A DNA stretch of 64,000 nt from Diospyros lotus (lineage: Eukaryota > Streptophyta > Magnoliopsida > Ericales > Ebenaceae), in NCBI RefSeq assembly GCF_014633365.1, contig NC_068338.1, positions 9,806,616 through 9,870,615 of the forward strand, in the 5' to 3' direction. This document shows, piece by piece, positions 9,661 through 21,920 of this stretch (positions are counted from its first letter, which is position 1; each line of letters opens with the position of its first letter). Under the pieces are notes generated by a model. That model saw only the letters and a program-made list of their open reading frames with translations. It ran no database searches and was not told the DNA's origin. Both the position numbers and the translations under genes were made by a program.

Positions 9661-11113
9661 TGTTAGTGTAGGTGCTCTAGACCCAATCAGATTGGGCATG
9701 TTGTACACTGACAATTGTAATCATGTTATTATTTGAATAAGGAGTTATTCAAATTCACAAGAAGTCATTCTATTAGTTTCTTGTTATTATTGTAATAACC
9801 GAATGAAATTAGATCAATAAGAAGTTATTGATTCACTTTCTATTAAGTGAAGATATCCGAAAGACTGAAGAAAACTCATGTGATCATTATCAAGCAACAC
9901 ATCGCCATACTTGAGATCACATAAGATGCATTGACGAGAGGATCGTATTACACGGTAACCATGCTCGTGAAAGGTTATTTGCGGATTATGAATCCTTCTG
10001 AATAATTGGGTAGGCATGACGCCTTGCTAGAGGCCAATCTTGTCTTATGTGTTCGTACCGACACATTGCCAACATATTCGGAAGCCTAATGAGTCATACG
10101 CAATAGGCACGGTCCCTGGCTTAAACTAAGAGAGTGGACGTATGGTTAAGTGGGACACTTCGGCAAGAAGTTGTGCCGTCGTAGGTTCTCACGGGAAAAG
10201 AACAAATAGACGTAATGACGTCGATATGACGAGGAGTCGTCATAATGGAAAGAGTTTCCTAAAAATGGCATTTGATTAAATTAGGAAGGAGTTTCTAATT
10301 TAATGATTTTCTATTTGTTGGAGTGGCACATAGGAAATAAAATATTTTTGGGCTTAAGTTAATGTTTGGACTAAATTAGATTTGGGCCAAATATTAAATT
10401 AAATATTATATTTGGACTAAATTGGATTTGAGCCAAATATTAAAATAAATATTATATTTGGACTAAATTAGATTTGGGTCAAATATTAAATATTATATTT
10501 GGACCAAATTAGATTTGGGCCAAATATTAAATAAAATATATTTGGGCTTGAATTAGATTTGGGCCATAATATTTTATTTAACCTATAAAAGGATTGGGCC
10601 ATTTAATTATATTTCTAGTTGGACTAGAATAAGCCCACTTATGATTCTAATTAAATTAGAATTAATGGGCTAGCCCAATCCATTAGGGTTTTAGAAACCC
10701 TAGGATATTTCATTATAAATATCCTTTTATAGGTTGCCCATTATAGAGGTGATTTTTGGTGTCGTTTTTCAAGAGTTGAAAAACGCATTGCTGTTCACTC
10801 TTCCCCGTTTCTTTTGGCATCGATTTGAAACGTGGGTGTTCTTTTACCGTCCATACACAAGCCGCGCAAAGGAGAAGGAGCTAGCACTCCTATTCCGCTC
10901 TCCTTGCCAACGGACGCGTGCCGCGTATCACGAGTTAGAGGCCGGACGCTTGGACGGCTCGAATCCGCGAACGACTCGATAATCTAAAGGTTAGATTTAT
11001 TTATTTGTTTGTGAATGATTTGATTTCGATGTTGATCCAACGCCGGGATCGGGGTAAGGTTCAAAATTTTTAAACTACGCTGCTTGCCCCGTAGCGATCT
11101 TGCTTTACTTTCA
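9661..11113 (+). repeat. 5' LTR of the copia element, internally deleted
   Basis: Starts TGTTAGTGTAGG and ends TTTACTTTCA. Compared with the 3' LTR and the solo LTR at 54030 it lacks about 550 bp: after GAATGAAATTAGAT (about 9813) it jumps to CAATAAGAAGTTATTG. The rest is nearly identical to the other two. Reverse transcription normally makes both LTRs equal, so the deletion came after insertion. Confidence 0.95.
10583..10592 (+). promoter_or_regulatory. putative TATA box of the copia LTR
   Basis: CTATAAAAGG, identical at 18175-18184 in the 3' LTR and 55497-55506 in the solo LTR. Repeated TTTGGGCCAAATATTAAAT-like units lie just upstream in all three. Confidence 0.55.
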
Positions 11114-11114
11114 G

Positions 11115-11126
11115 TGGTATCAGAGC
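11115..11126 (+). promoter_or_regulatory. primer-binding site, initiator tRNA-Met
   Basis: TGGTATCAGAGC one base after the LTR end is complementary to the 3' end of plant initiator tRNA-Met. It marks the start of minus-strand DNA synthesis and fixes 9661-11113 as the 5' LTR. Confidence 0.95.
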
Positions 11127-13183
11127 CATCGTCGAAATATTTCAATTCCTTACGTGCAGATTCGGTTATGTTGTTATTTGTGAAATAATTAAATGATTGT
11201 TGCGTTTGTATTTTTGGATTGCAAAACGTTTTTGGGTGAAGGGCAAAAGATCGTGTATGACACGAAAAAGGGCAAAACGGGGTTCGGGGTGCATACGGAT
11301 GCACCGGGGCGTCGAAAGACGCGGCCGAGCGGGGCCCGCGTGCGCTGGGCAAGGCCTGGGGCGGCCTGGGCGCGCACAGGGCCCTGCCAGGCGTGGTCGT
11401 GCGTGCTGGGGCGCGGCCGTGCGCGCGCATGGCACGCCCAGGTGCAGCCGCGCGCGCGAGCATACGCCCCCAGGCGCGGCCGCGCGCGCGCAGGCCCCTC
11501 ATGCGCGGCCGCGCGCGCGCGCAAGGCGCGGTCTGGCGCGGGCGCGACCCGCGACCCGCGCGCGGTCCGCGGGTTCGACCCGCGAGCGGCCTTTTGCGAC
11601 CCGTGCGGCCCCCCAACTGCCCGCGCACAGCTTTGCGCGCCCCGCGCGGCCCCAGTGGGCCGCGCTCGCCCCCCAGCGGCCCCTGCCGCGCGGCCTAAGA
11701 GCGCCCCATGCGCGCCCAAGCCTAGCAGCATGTTTGAAATGCTGCCCAACCGCCTCTCGGCCCCTCCCGCTCCCTCGGGCTTCGGTTTGACCCTTCCCAG
11801 GGGTCCCTGTGAAGCACCCGGGTCGACCCTTCGGTGGCCTAGTGCGTTCCGTTCTCTTTGTGGGGGCCCGGCCAAATTGTTTGGCTATTTTTATTATTTT
11901 TATCCGATCCATGAGTGTATGACACTTATGGGCCGTGATTAAAAATGGGCCAGGGCCATTAATTAGGTTATTTATTAATTATTGGGCTACTAATGTATGT
12001 TTGACATACATTGGTTGATCCAAGGCCTATTGAGCCTTGTTAGTTAGACTAATGGATGGAGCCCAAGCCCAACACAATTAAAACAATTTTGTTTTTCCAA
12101 AATCATACAAATTTTTCAATTTATTGAAAGCGTTTCATTAAGATTGAATTAGATGCGACAATTAATTAACATAATCTAAATGAATCAATTAGATTGATTG
12201 CATGGGTGTATGGTATGGATCGAGTCGACCATTTATTTTATGTTGGGAATGAATGCTTGTAAATTTGGTTTTTGAAATAGGGCCTGCGTGTCCTGCCTCT
12301 CTTATACTCTGATGTACATTCTCTTCTCATCTCACTCCCCCCGAATGTAACTCGGGGTTTCTTATTTTATGTAATGTTCGTAGAATAGAATAGAGTAGCG
12401 ATAATTGTAGTTTGTATGAAGAGCAAGAGATGGAGCCAAATTGAAGACAAGATTCGAAGACCAATGATTGATTGAAGAATGTGCTTATGAAGCAAGATGT
12501 GATTCTTCACCTAGGTTTGACCCCCTAGCTTCCCTTCTATGGCTCGAGGGGGCTAGCCGTAGTTATCCATACCATACACCGGTTTGAGTCGTTTATTATG
12601 CATTATTAATTTGATTAATTGCATGTGATGAGACCTAAGTAAATAAATAATAAATCCCTCATTAATATTAAGCCAACTTGCCTTCCATCATTATGAAGCA
12701 TTAGGTTTCTAGCTGGCACTTGATTTGTTGAGTCACTCAAGGTCATGTGTCACCTATGATTCCTATGTTTCATGGGCCATGAGATGTCCCTGAATGGTGG
12801 GTCCGACTTAACTAGAAATGTGGGGTTTGTTGAGTCACTCAAGGCCTTACTGAGTATGGAGGCAAAGATTGGGAGTCACATAAGATGTGCTTGGCAAGGA
12901 GTTGTCAACCCAATGAATCTAGGAGTTGCATGGAGATGCAATTGGTAGCAAGTACCTACCTAATCGATCCTAGCACAATTTGTTGAGTCACTCAAGGTTG
13001 TGCGAGGGGAGATGGGATCCTAGCTCACTAGGAAATCTTCCAACAGGATTTCTCGAGTTATGTCTTGAGGGTGGCAAACTCGTAGAAAATAGTGGGAGCA
13101 ATCATAAAATGTTACTTCTTGCGATTTATGATTTTGTAATTCAATATGATTATAATAATATCTCTATCTGTTGTTGATCTAGA
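11127..13183 (+). other. long untranslated leader with a GC-rich block
   Basis: About 2 kb with no recognisable protein between primer site and gag. Positions 11280-11720 are extremely GC-rich, dominated by GCGCGC and CGCGGCC words, against AT-rich DNA on both sides. The long overlapping open frames there on both strands (up to ~250 codons, Arg/Ala/Pro/Gly-rich) come from base composition. Further on, GTTGAGTCACTCAAGG recurs near 12728, 12829 and 12980. No splice or IRES element can be claimed. Confidence 0.7.
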
Positions 13184-13870
13184 ATGTCTGGAAACATGTC
13201 GATAAGATCGACACTCGAGGGCAATTATACCTTCAATGAGACTAATTTCTATGACTGGGAGATCATCTTGAGGATAGTCCTCACGTATGATAAGATTCTT
13301 TATGCGATAGAGAGCTATCTTCTTACGAAGCCACCAGTTAAGGAAATAGTAGCACATGAGGCCTAGGCGATGTACATGGGTGATATGATCATCGCTTGAT
13401 ATATCGTTTTGGTTGCCATGACCCCGAAACATAGGTCGCCACATAAGAGTTATGATACCTATGAGATCATGGCTAGGCTCAAGGATCATCTGTTGAGAAG
13501 CATGTCATGGAGATGGTATGTTTTATCAATAGGTTGCCAGAGCTAAACTTGGGTATGGATGCAGAAACTTACCCCAGACTTGGTGCTACAGTCCCTCCAT
13601 AAAAGTTATGGATAAGACTCTTGGAGAGTAGCTGTCCATACTAAGGGAGACCGAGCTTAAAATTGATTATAGGCCAAGGGAAGTGTTCTCTTAGTTGAAG
13701 GGCCCAAGGCGCACAAGGGCAAGCCCAAGAGTAAGAAAGCCAAAAGGAAGAAAAGTTCTTCCATAGCGCAATTTGGAAAAGTCCAGAAGATCAAAAACCC
13801 AAAAGGGCAAAGAGGATGCAATTTATCTCCACCGTGATAAACCGAGAGGTGTAGAGTAAGAAGAGTTCTA
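13184..13870 (+). pseudogene. gag: copia gag, decayed
   Basis: The frame opens at 13184 with an N-terminus of copia-gag style (SIRSTLEGNYTFNETNFYDW...LRIVL, the W-x-x-x-LRIVL signature) and stops after 60 codons at 13366. Homology continues in other frames through a Lys-rich C-terminal stretch near 13700-13790 (KGKPKSKKAKRKK). No CCHC zinc knuckle can be seen. Stops occur near 13364, 13398 and 13628 among others, so no capsid can be made. Confidence 0.75.
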
Positions 13871-16692
13871 CTCATGACACTTCAGGTATTTATGTTATTG
13901 GAATTAATCTATCTACTTCTGATCAATCCACATGAGTATTAGATACTGGATCTAATGCTCATATTTACACTTTCGTGTATGGGCTTAGGAGTACGAGGAG
14001 ATTAATAATAGGAGAAGTGTACCTACATGTGGGAAATGGATCAAAAGTTGTTCCATTAGTTGTAGGGACCTATTTATTGGCATTGCCCACAGGACTTGTA
14101 TTGGAATTACATAACTGTTACTACAATCCTAGTTTGACTAGGAATATAATTTCTAATTCTTGTTTGACAAGGATGGATTTTCATTTTTATTTAAGGACAA
14201 CAATTGTTCGTTTTATAAAAATGAGTTGTTTTATGGTAAAACAATAGTACGTAACGGTTTGTATGTCCTTGATGTTGATACTCCTATCAATAACATAAAT
14301 ATTAAGCGACTTAAATCAGATGATTTAAATAGCACTTATTTATGGCATTGTTGCCTTGGCCATATAAATGAGACTAGCACATCCAACTTGTATAGAGATG
14401 GATATCTTAGCACATTTGATTATGAATCATATGGTGCTTGCGAATCTTATTTACTTGGCAAGATGACTAAGTCTCTTTTTAAAGTAAAGGGAGGCTACAT
14501 AAGTGCTAGGGTTTGTGCATATTGATGTGTGTGGACCCATGTCCACCCAAGTTAGAGGTGGATATATCTACTTCATAACCTTTACTGATTATAGATCATG
14601 TTTTGGTTATGAGACATAAATCTAAGGCTTTTGAAAAGTTCAAAGAATTCAGATTTGAAGTAGAGAAATAAACTGAGAAAAGTATAGAAGTACTTCGATC
14701 AGATCGAGGTGGTGAATACTTGAACAGTGAGTTTCTAAATCATCTGAAGCAGAATGAGATTCTCTCACAATGGACTCCACTTGGAACACCAAAGATGAAT
14801 GGTGTGTCTGAAAGGAGGAATATGACCTTGTTGGACATGGTCCAGTCCAGATGAGTCGCGCTAAACTCCTTATTTCATTTTGGGGATACTCACTCCTCAT
14901 CGCGATCTTTGTTTTGAACAGGGTTCCAAGTAAATCAGTTACTCAGAGTACTCCATATAAGATATGGAAAGGAAAGAAGTCAAATTTGTCTTTCCTTAAG
15001 ATTTGGGGTTGTCAAATTTATGTTAAACGTGTTGACATTAATAAGCTATAACCCAAATCGACGAGATATCTGTTTGTGGGATATCCAAGTGGATATTACT
15101 TTTACCACCCATGTGAACAAAAGGTGTTTTGTTGCCAAGCATGTGGTATTCCTTGAGAAGGAATTCTTAGATGCTGTGGCTAGTGGGAGGAATGTTAAGC
15201 TCGAATAAGATTCGAGGCGAACCACAAACAAATACTCCCCTCCAGGAACCCAAGAAAGATCACACACAAGAAGTTGTGTCAACTCCCCAACCTTCTACAC
15301 AAGAACCTCATAGGTCGATGAGGGTTCGTTGCGAGCAAGAGAGATATGGATTTCTCATCTCGGCACATGGAGATGTGCTTCTGGTTGTGAACGATGAGCC
15401 TACTACCTATGATGAGGCAATGTCTGACATTGACTCTGGGTTATGACAGATGGATGACAAATAGCTTTCCTTAAAGGAAACCTGGTCGAGGATGTGTATA
15501 TGACACAGCCTGACAGTTTTGTTACTCATAAACATGCAAATAAGATTTGCAACTTGCAAAGGTCCATTTATGGACTAAGGCAAGCATCCCGGAGTTAGAA
15601 TCAATGTTTTGATGAAAAGATCAAAAAGTTTGATTTTTCACAAAAGGGAAGTTGATCCTTGTGTTTACAAGAAGGTTAGTGGAAGCGTGGTGGTCCTTTT
15701 AGTCCTATATGTGGACAATATATGGCTCATAGGGAATTGTGTTCCCATGATGCAATTAATTAAAATATGGCTTTCAAAATATTTTCTCCATGAAGGATTT
15801 GGGAGAAGCAACCTATATTCTGGGAATAAGGATCTATAGAGATAGATCCAGGAGGTTGCTAGCACTCTCCCATAGCGTGTACATTGACAGGGTGCTAAAG
15901 AAGTTTAGCATGGAAGATTCTAGGAGGAGAAGTCTTTCAATGTCACATGGAATACATCTCTCCAAGGCTATGTGTTTAAAGACACAAGATAAGAGAGATA
16001 AGATGAGTCGAGCACAATATGCCTTGGCTATTGGCTCGATCATGTATGCCATGTTATGTACGGGGCCTGATATCGCATATACTTTGAGCATATGTAGTAG
16101 ATATCAAGCTGATCCAGATGAGAAACACTGGATTACTGTGAAAAACATTGTTAAGTACTTGTGAAGCACTAAAGATATGTTTTTGCCATATGGAGAATAA
16201 AAGCATACCATGAAGTTCATGGATGTCAGTTTCCAATTCGACCATGATGATTTTAAATCACGTATAGTCGAAATTCATATTCTGCCTATATGGCTGGGCC
16301 ATGAGTTGGAAGAGTTCCAACAAGAGATAGTGGCAGATTCAACAACTGAAGTCGAATACATAAACAACCTTCGAAGCAGCTAAGAAGGTTGTATGGATCC
16401 GTAAGTTCTCTGATGAACTTAAAGTGGTGTCCAGCATTGTTGATCCAATAACAGTTATTGGGACAACAATAGAGCCATCGCGTAAGCGAAGGAACCACGG
16501 TCTCATCAACGGACCAAACTTGTATTGCGGCATCACCATATGATAATGGAGATTATCAGCTGAGGTGACATATGTAGAGAAAGTATCGACGGATGACAAT
16601 GTCGTAAATCCCTTGACTAAAGCTCTGTCCCAGGAGAAACATGAAAGTCATGTTCGATCATCAGGTATAAGATACATGAATGATTGGCTCTA
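13871..16692 (+). pseudogene. pol: copia pol (protease-integrase-RT-RNase H), decayed
   Basis: Pieces in copia order over several frames. Protease core LDTGSNAH near 13941. GAG-pre-integrase with the H-x-x-x-LGH-like text WHCCLGHI and C-x-x-C remnant at 14340-14450. Integrase core with LRSDRGGEYL near 14697 and GTPKMNGVSERRN near 14790. RT with VLYVDN in place of the usual VDD near 15700 and MKDLGEATYILG at 15790. RNase H remnant from about 16200, ending PLTKAL...YMNDWL near 16690. Several stops and frameshifts, with no open frame above 124 codons. The element must have moved with proteins from elsewhere, or decayed afterwards. Confidence 0.9.
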
Positions 16693-16707
16693 GGGCAAGT
16701 GGGAGAT
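16693..16707 (+). promoter_or_regulatory. polypurine tract of the copia element
   Basis: GGGCAAGTGGGAGAT directly precedes TG at 16708. It is the usual plus-strand primer of plant copia elements and marks the start of the 3' LTR. Confidence 0.9.
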
Positions 16708-18706
16708 TGTTAGTGTAGGTGCTCTAGACCCAATCAGATTGGGCATGTTGTACACTAACAATTGTAATCATGTTATTATTTAAATAAGGAGTTATTCAAA
16801 TTCACAAGAAGTCATTCTATTAGTTTCTTGTTATTATTGTAATAACCGAATGAAACTAGATAGAAGTCCATATGATGTATACTGTGAATAATCTATAAAG
16901 ATGTGAGATGATGCATCACAGTTTATAGACATCATTAAACGTCCCAAGTCGTAGCAATGTCAAGAATGGACATTGACAATTGCGGTAAGACTTGTATGTG
17001 CTATGTTTTTGCTATGTGATAGCAATGGGGGTCTCACACCCATAGGCATGGGGATGCCTAGACAAGTACATAGGTGACCAATGTTAGAGAACGTGTCACT
17101 GGACATGACTCGCCATGAGAATCCATTTTGGTTATATGTTGATGAAATTCTCATACGAGATGGGTGTAACTAATCCTTGGACCTGAGGTTGTCACGGTCA
17201 TCTCATAAGAAGACTGGTATGCTTTGACATCGTTTCGATGGGCCTAGACAAAGGCTGCACGTGGGCGATCGTTGGGTATATCATGAGGCTTATGGAGATG
17301 GGTGCATAGCCAAGATGGGACTCGTCTATCCCTTGGTAGAGGATGATGTATCTAAGGCGACTTCGGTGGATATTCACTTTAAATCCATGGCCATGGTGAA
17401 AGAGATCAATAAGGAGTTATTGATTCACTTTCTATTAAGTGAAGATATCCGAAAGATCGAAGAAAACTCATGTGATCATTATCAAGCAACACATCGCCAT
17501 ACTTGAGATCACATAAGATGCATTGACGAGAGGATCGTATTACACGGTAACCATGCTCGTGAAAGGTTATTTGCGGATTATGAATCCTTCTGAATAATTG
17601 GGTAGGCATGACGCCTTGCTAGAGGCCAATCTTGTCTTATGTGTTCGTACCGACACATTGCCAACATATTCGGAAGCCTAATGAGTCATACGCAATAGGC
17701 ACGGTCCCTGGCTTAAACTAAGAGAGTGGACGTATGGTTAAGTGGGACACTTCGGCAAGAAGTTGTGCCGTCGTAGGTTCTCACGGGAAAAGAACAAATA
17801 GACGTAATGACGTCGATATGACGAGGAGTCGTCATAATGGAAAGAGTTTCCTAAAAATGGCATTTGATTAAATTAGGAAGGAGTTTCTAATTTAATGATT
17901 TTCTATTTGTTGGAGTGGCAAATAGGAAATAAAATATTTTTGGGCTTAAGTTAATGTTTGGACTAAATTAGATTTGGGCCAAATATTAAATTAAATATTA
18001 TATTTGGACTAAATTGGATTTGGGCCAAATATTAAAATAAATATTATATTTGGACTAAATTAGATTTGGGTCAAATATTAAATATTATATTTGGACCAAA
18101 TTAGATTTGGGCCAAATATTAAATAAAATATATTTAGGCTTGAATTAGATTTGGGCCATAATATTTTATTTAACCTATAAAAGGATTGGGCCATTTAATT
18201 ATATTTCTAGTTGGACTAGAATAAGCCCACTTATGATTCTAATTAAATTAGAATTAATGGGCTAGCCCAATCCATTAGGGTTTTAGAAACCCTAGGATAT
18301 TTCATTATAAATATCCTTTTATAGGTTGCCCATTATAGAGGTGATTTTTGGTGTCGTTTTTCAAGAGTTGAAAAACGCATTGCCGTTCACTCTTCCCTGT
18401 TTCTTTTGGCATCAATTTGAAACGTGGGTGTTCTTTTACCGTCCATACACAAGCTGCGCAAAGGAGAAGGAGCTAGCGCTCCTATTCCGCTCTCCTTGCC
18501 AACGGACGCGTGCCGCGTATCACGAGTTAGAGGCCGGACGCTTGGACGACTCGAATCCGCGAACGACTCGATAATCTAAAGGTTAGATTTATTTATTTGT
18601 TTGTGAATGATTTGATTTCGACATTGATCCAATCGCCGGGATCGGGGTAAGGTTCAAAATTTTTGAACTACGCTGCTTGCCCCGTAGCGATCTTGCTTTA
18701 CTTTCA
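16708..18706 (+). repeat. 3' LTR of the copia element (1,999 bp)
   Basis: TG...CA ends, full-length version of the LTR, nearly the same length as the solo LTR at 54030-56030 (2,001 bp) and highly similar. It contains the ~550 bp missing from the 5' LTR (about 16862-17405). The small open frames inside it (for example 17261-17506) are also present in the solo copy but have no known homology and are probably chance. Confidence 0.95.
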
Positions 18707-19643
18707 CCACTGGCGTAAGGCTTAGCATGGGATATGATCGTGGGGAAAATTAGGGTATGGGTGTAGAACATTTAAAAGGGGTTTCCCAATGAGAGTTCCC
18801 AAATGCAGGTAGTAACCCCAGTTGGCGAGTGGTATCGACCAATAAAAAAAAGAGCTTTAGTATCTTTATTAAGCATGGAAATAATCCCTAGTTAGGAGAG
18901 TTGTATGGCGCGTGCTTCGTTAAGCTCGAGGTGTGGACTCAGGTAGTGCACGTTATTGGTTAAAGCATGAAGTTACCCATTATGATTTATGGGTATGTGG
19001 GTTATGCTTAAGTCATGGCGATAAGTGGAGGTCAGCTGGTTAAGGTAACAGACCATGTGAGGAATGGTCGATTATGGTTAGAGAAGCCAGATGGTTGCTT
19101 CCCATATAGTGTGAGCATGGTTATAGTTGATCAATAATGAGTTGTTGCCATGGGGATCGACTTAAGCTATGGATGTGTGTGATTGATGACGACATGCCAT
19201 GGTGGAATGGGTGTCAGCCCGCTTGATGGGCATTAGAAGTGACATTACTATGATTGATCAGTGCTAAGACGTTGTTGTGTTTGATTAACGTAAAATCATG
19301 GCAATGTGTGATTGGCAAGGGAAACGTTGTCATGTGTGATCGGAATAAAATTGTTGTTGATTGATCAGTGATGCAATGTTGTTGAGTTTGATTGGCATAG
19401 TCACGTTTTGGTTTTGGTTGATATGGGAAATGGGAAGTTGACTACAATGTGATGCTTAGAGGCAGTTGAAATCCATCAAGAGGATGAACGTCATTGTGGT
19501 AGTCACGACTAGCTAGTAATTGTGGGATTTAGCGAAAGACCAAAGTGGCATCAGCGATAAAGTGGCAACCCTGAGGTGTTTCAGGTGGAATAAAGGTCTC
19601 GTGCAGGTGCAAGGATGAAATCGATATTCCTGAGTAAATGTTG
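18707..19643 (+). other. family Z internal region, continued, joining its LTR
   Basis: Continues 9660 after removal of the copia element. Homologous in inverse orientation to about 60040-60860: ATCAGTGCTAAGACGTTGTT near 19257 versus 60280, and CCATCAAGAGGATGAACGTC near 19471. From about 19550 it instead matches the inside of the family Z LTR (58060-58170: GGCAACCCTGAGGTGTTT, CGATATTCCTGAGTAAATG), so a deletion has fused internal region to LTR. No genes. Confidence 0.6.
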
Positions 19644-19648
19644 GTAAT

Positions 19649-20060
19649 TGTAACACCCCAAATTTCTTGAGCGTGTTATAACTTAGGATTTCGAGAATAT
19701 AAAAAGCTTTCATATCACAATAGCTGTCATACATCACACAATATCCCAAAAACCCTAATTTTTACCTTCTCAGCTTAACAAACCCAGTAATCGAATAGCT
19801 AAGATAGACGTTAAAATCTCAAATGCGAAAGCTAGATTGAACTTGATATGGTTGACAACCATAATGCGTTATTTATCATAAAATTGTTCTAGATGTCTAC
19901 AAAATATATTACATGGACATCATCTCTAGCAAGTGATAACTGAACATCTTAAACATATCCAAAATTACATAGGTTCGCACATAAACAAAAATATGCTAAA
20001 CATGCTACAAGTAGTAATTTAAGCTAATTCTTCAGCTACCTCATATCCCTTAGAGCCGCT
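19649..20060 (-). repeat. family V LTR, left part
   Basis: TGTAACACCCC start. Its last ~110 bp match 1824-1912. It ends abruptly at AGAGCCGCT where Athila RT sequence begins, with no LTR or TSD at the join, so the junction arose by deletion rather than clean insertion. Confidence 0.75.
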
Positions 20061-21920
20061 TGGTCTTTGCAATGCTCTAGGTACATTTCAGAGGTGCATG
20101 GTAAGTATCTTCTCCGACCATCTTGAGCATTGCATGGAGGTGTTCATGGACGATTTCTCTGTGTATGGGACCTCCTTTGATGACTGCCTAGTTAGTTTGG
20201 GTCGAGTGTTGGAGAGGTGCATTGAAAAGAATCTTGTGCTGAATTATGAAAAATGTCACTTCATGGTAGAGTAGGGGATTGTCTTGGGGCATGTAGTGTC
20301 CAAGAGGGGTATAGAGGTTGATAAGTCTAAGGTCGATATCATTTCTTCTCTGCCTTACCCCACCTCTGTGCGGGAGATTCGTTCTTTTCTTGGACATGCA
20401 GGATTCTACAGGAGGTTTATCCAGGATTTCAGCAAGATTACCCGTCCCTTGTCCAACCTACTCCAAAAGGATGTGGATTTCCAGTTCGACGAACATTGCA
20501 AGCAGGCATTTGATGAGTTGAAGAGACGCCTGACTTCCCCACCTATCATACAGCCACCCAATTGAGACTTGCCATTCGAGCTCATGTGTGATGCTTCCAA
20601 TTATGTAGTTGGTGCCGTTCTTTCACAACGAGTGGAGAAGAAGTCACATGTCATTGCCTATGACTCGCGCACCTTGGATGCTGCTCAAGCAAACTACACC
20701 ACGACAGAGAAGGAGCTTTTAGCTATTGTGTTTGCTTTAGATAAATTTCACTCCTATCTTCTGGGTTCTAATGTTGTCGTGTTTTCTGACCATGCAGCCT
20801 TGAAATACCTATTGAAGAAGCCCGATGCTAAGCCCGATACTTCAGGAGTTCAATGTTGAGATAAAAGATAAGAGTGGGGCCGAGAACCTAGTAGTTGATC
20901 ATTTGAGCAGGGTCCCTCCTTCTTCAAATTCCACAATCATGGGCTCACAGCCTATCCGAGATGATTTTCCAAATGAGTTCCTCTACCACATTCATGGTAT
21001 TGAGCCCTGGTACGCAGATTTGGTAAATTATTTAGTCGCTTCTGAATTACCTGCATATCTTAAGAAAGAGCAATTAAACAAATTTAAGAGTGAGGCTTGG
21101 TATTATGTGTGGGATGATCCCTATTTATGGCGCATGTGCAGTGACCAGGTGATTCGGAGATGTGTCCCTGACCATGAGTTTGCATCTGTCATTAATTTTT
21201 GTCATACACTTGCATGTGGTGGTCATTTCGGTCCCCAACGCACAGCGAGGAAAGTCCTAGATTCTGGATTATATTGGCCATCACTCTTTAGGGATTCATA
21301 TGAGTTTTGCAAGCATTGTTCACGTTGCCAACACACAGGCACTATCTCACATAGGAATGAAATGCCCCAGCAACCCTTGTTGTTTTGTGAGATATTTGAT
21401 GTGTGGGGCATTGACTTCATGGGTCCATTTCCTGTGTCGTTTGATTTTGTGTACATTCTTGTTGCTGTTGATTATGTGTCTAAATGGGTGGAAGCTAAAG
21501 CCACCAGGACTGATGATGCTTCTGTGGTTGCAGATTTTGTTCGTTCTCACATATTTTGCAGGTTTGGCATTCCCCGAGTGATCATCAGTGATCAAGGCTC
21601 TCATTTTTGCAATCGAAAAATGGCGACCCTCCTTCGGAAGTACGGAGTCTTGCATAAAATGGCGACAGCATATCATCCACAGACTAATGGGCAAGCTGAA
21701 GTGTCCAACAGAGAGATCAAGCACATCTTGGAGAAGACAGTCCAGCCCAATAGGAAAGATTGGTCCAAGAGATTGGAGGATGCATTATGGGCTTACCGTA
21801 CCGCATTTAAGACTCCCATTAGCATGTCCCCATACCGGCTTGTTTTTGGCAAAGCATGCCACCTGCGAGTGGAGATAGAGCATAAAGCATATTGGGCGGT
21901 AAAGAACTGCAACATGGATC
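20061..21920 (+). pseudogene. pol: Athila pol remnant: RT, RNase H, integrase core
   Basis: Begins inside RT at the FGLCNA motif and continues with the VFMDDFSVYG catalytic region (about 20142), thumb, RNase H ([37 protein letters not shown]) and integrase (H-C zinc region near 21208-21330, [10 protein letters not shown] near 21405, [11 protein letters not shown] near 21580, [12 protein letters not shown] near 21690). Lesions: TAG at 20272-20274, TGA at 20563-20565 (W to stop), and a ~20-nt deletion with frameshift near 20840. After that the frame is open to the solo LTR at 21921. The 5' LTR, gag, protease and first half of RT are missing. Best match is the Athila lineage, as for 43404-46256. 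Confidence 0.95.

Larger units (their letters stand above)
9661..18706 (+). mobile_element. full-length Ty1/copia retrotransposon, defective
   Basis: This 9,046-bp element has two LTRs (9661-11113 and 16708-18706), a Met-tRNA primer site at 11115, a polypurine tract ending at 16707, and a perfect TSD CCACT (9656-9660 and 18707-18711). Domain order is gag, protease, integrase, RT, RNase H, which is copia order. Every coding domain has stops and frameshifts, yet the LTRs differ at only about 17 positions over ~1.45 kb by my count. It is inserted into the family Z internal region; the homologous empty site is near 60850. Confidence 0.95.

Noticed and set aside
11193..11942. Long overlapping open frames (up to 249 codons) on both strands
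   Set aside because: They fall in the GC-rich copia leader, where stop codons are rare. The proteins are Arg/Ala/Pro-rich in all frames with no domain or homology.
17261..17506. 81-codon frame repeated in the copia 3' LTR and solo LTR (also 54583-54828)
   Set aside because: Conserved only because the LTRs are recent copies. It is deleted from the 5' LTR and resembles no known protein.
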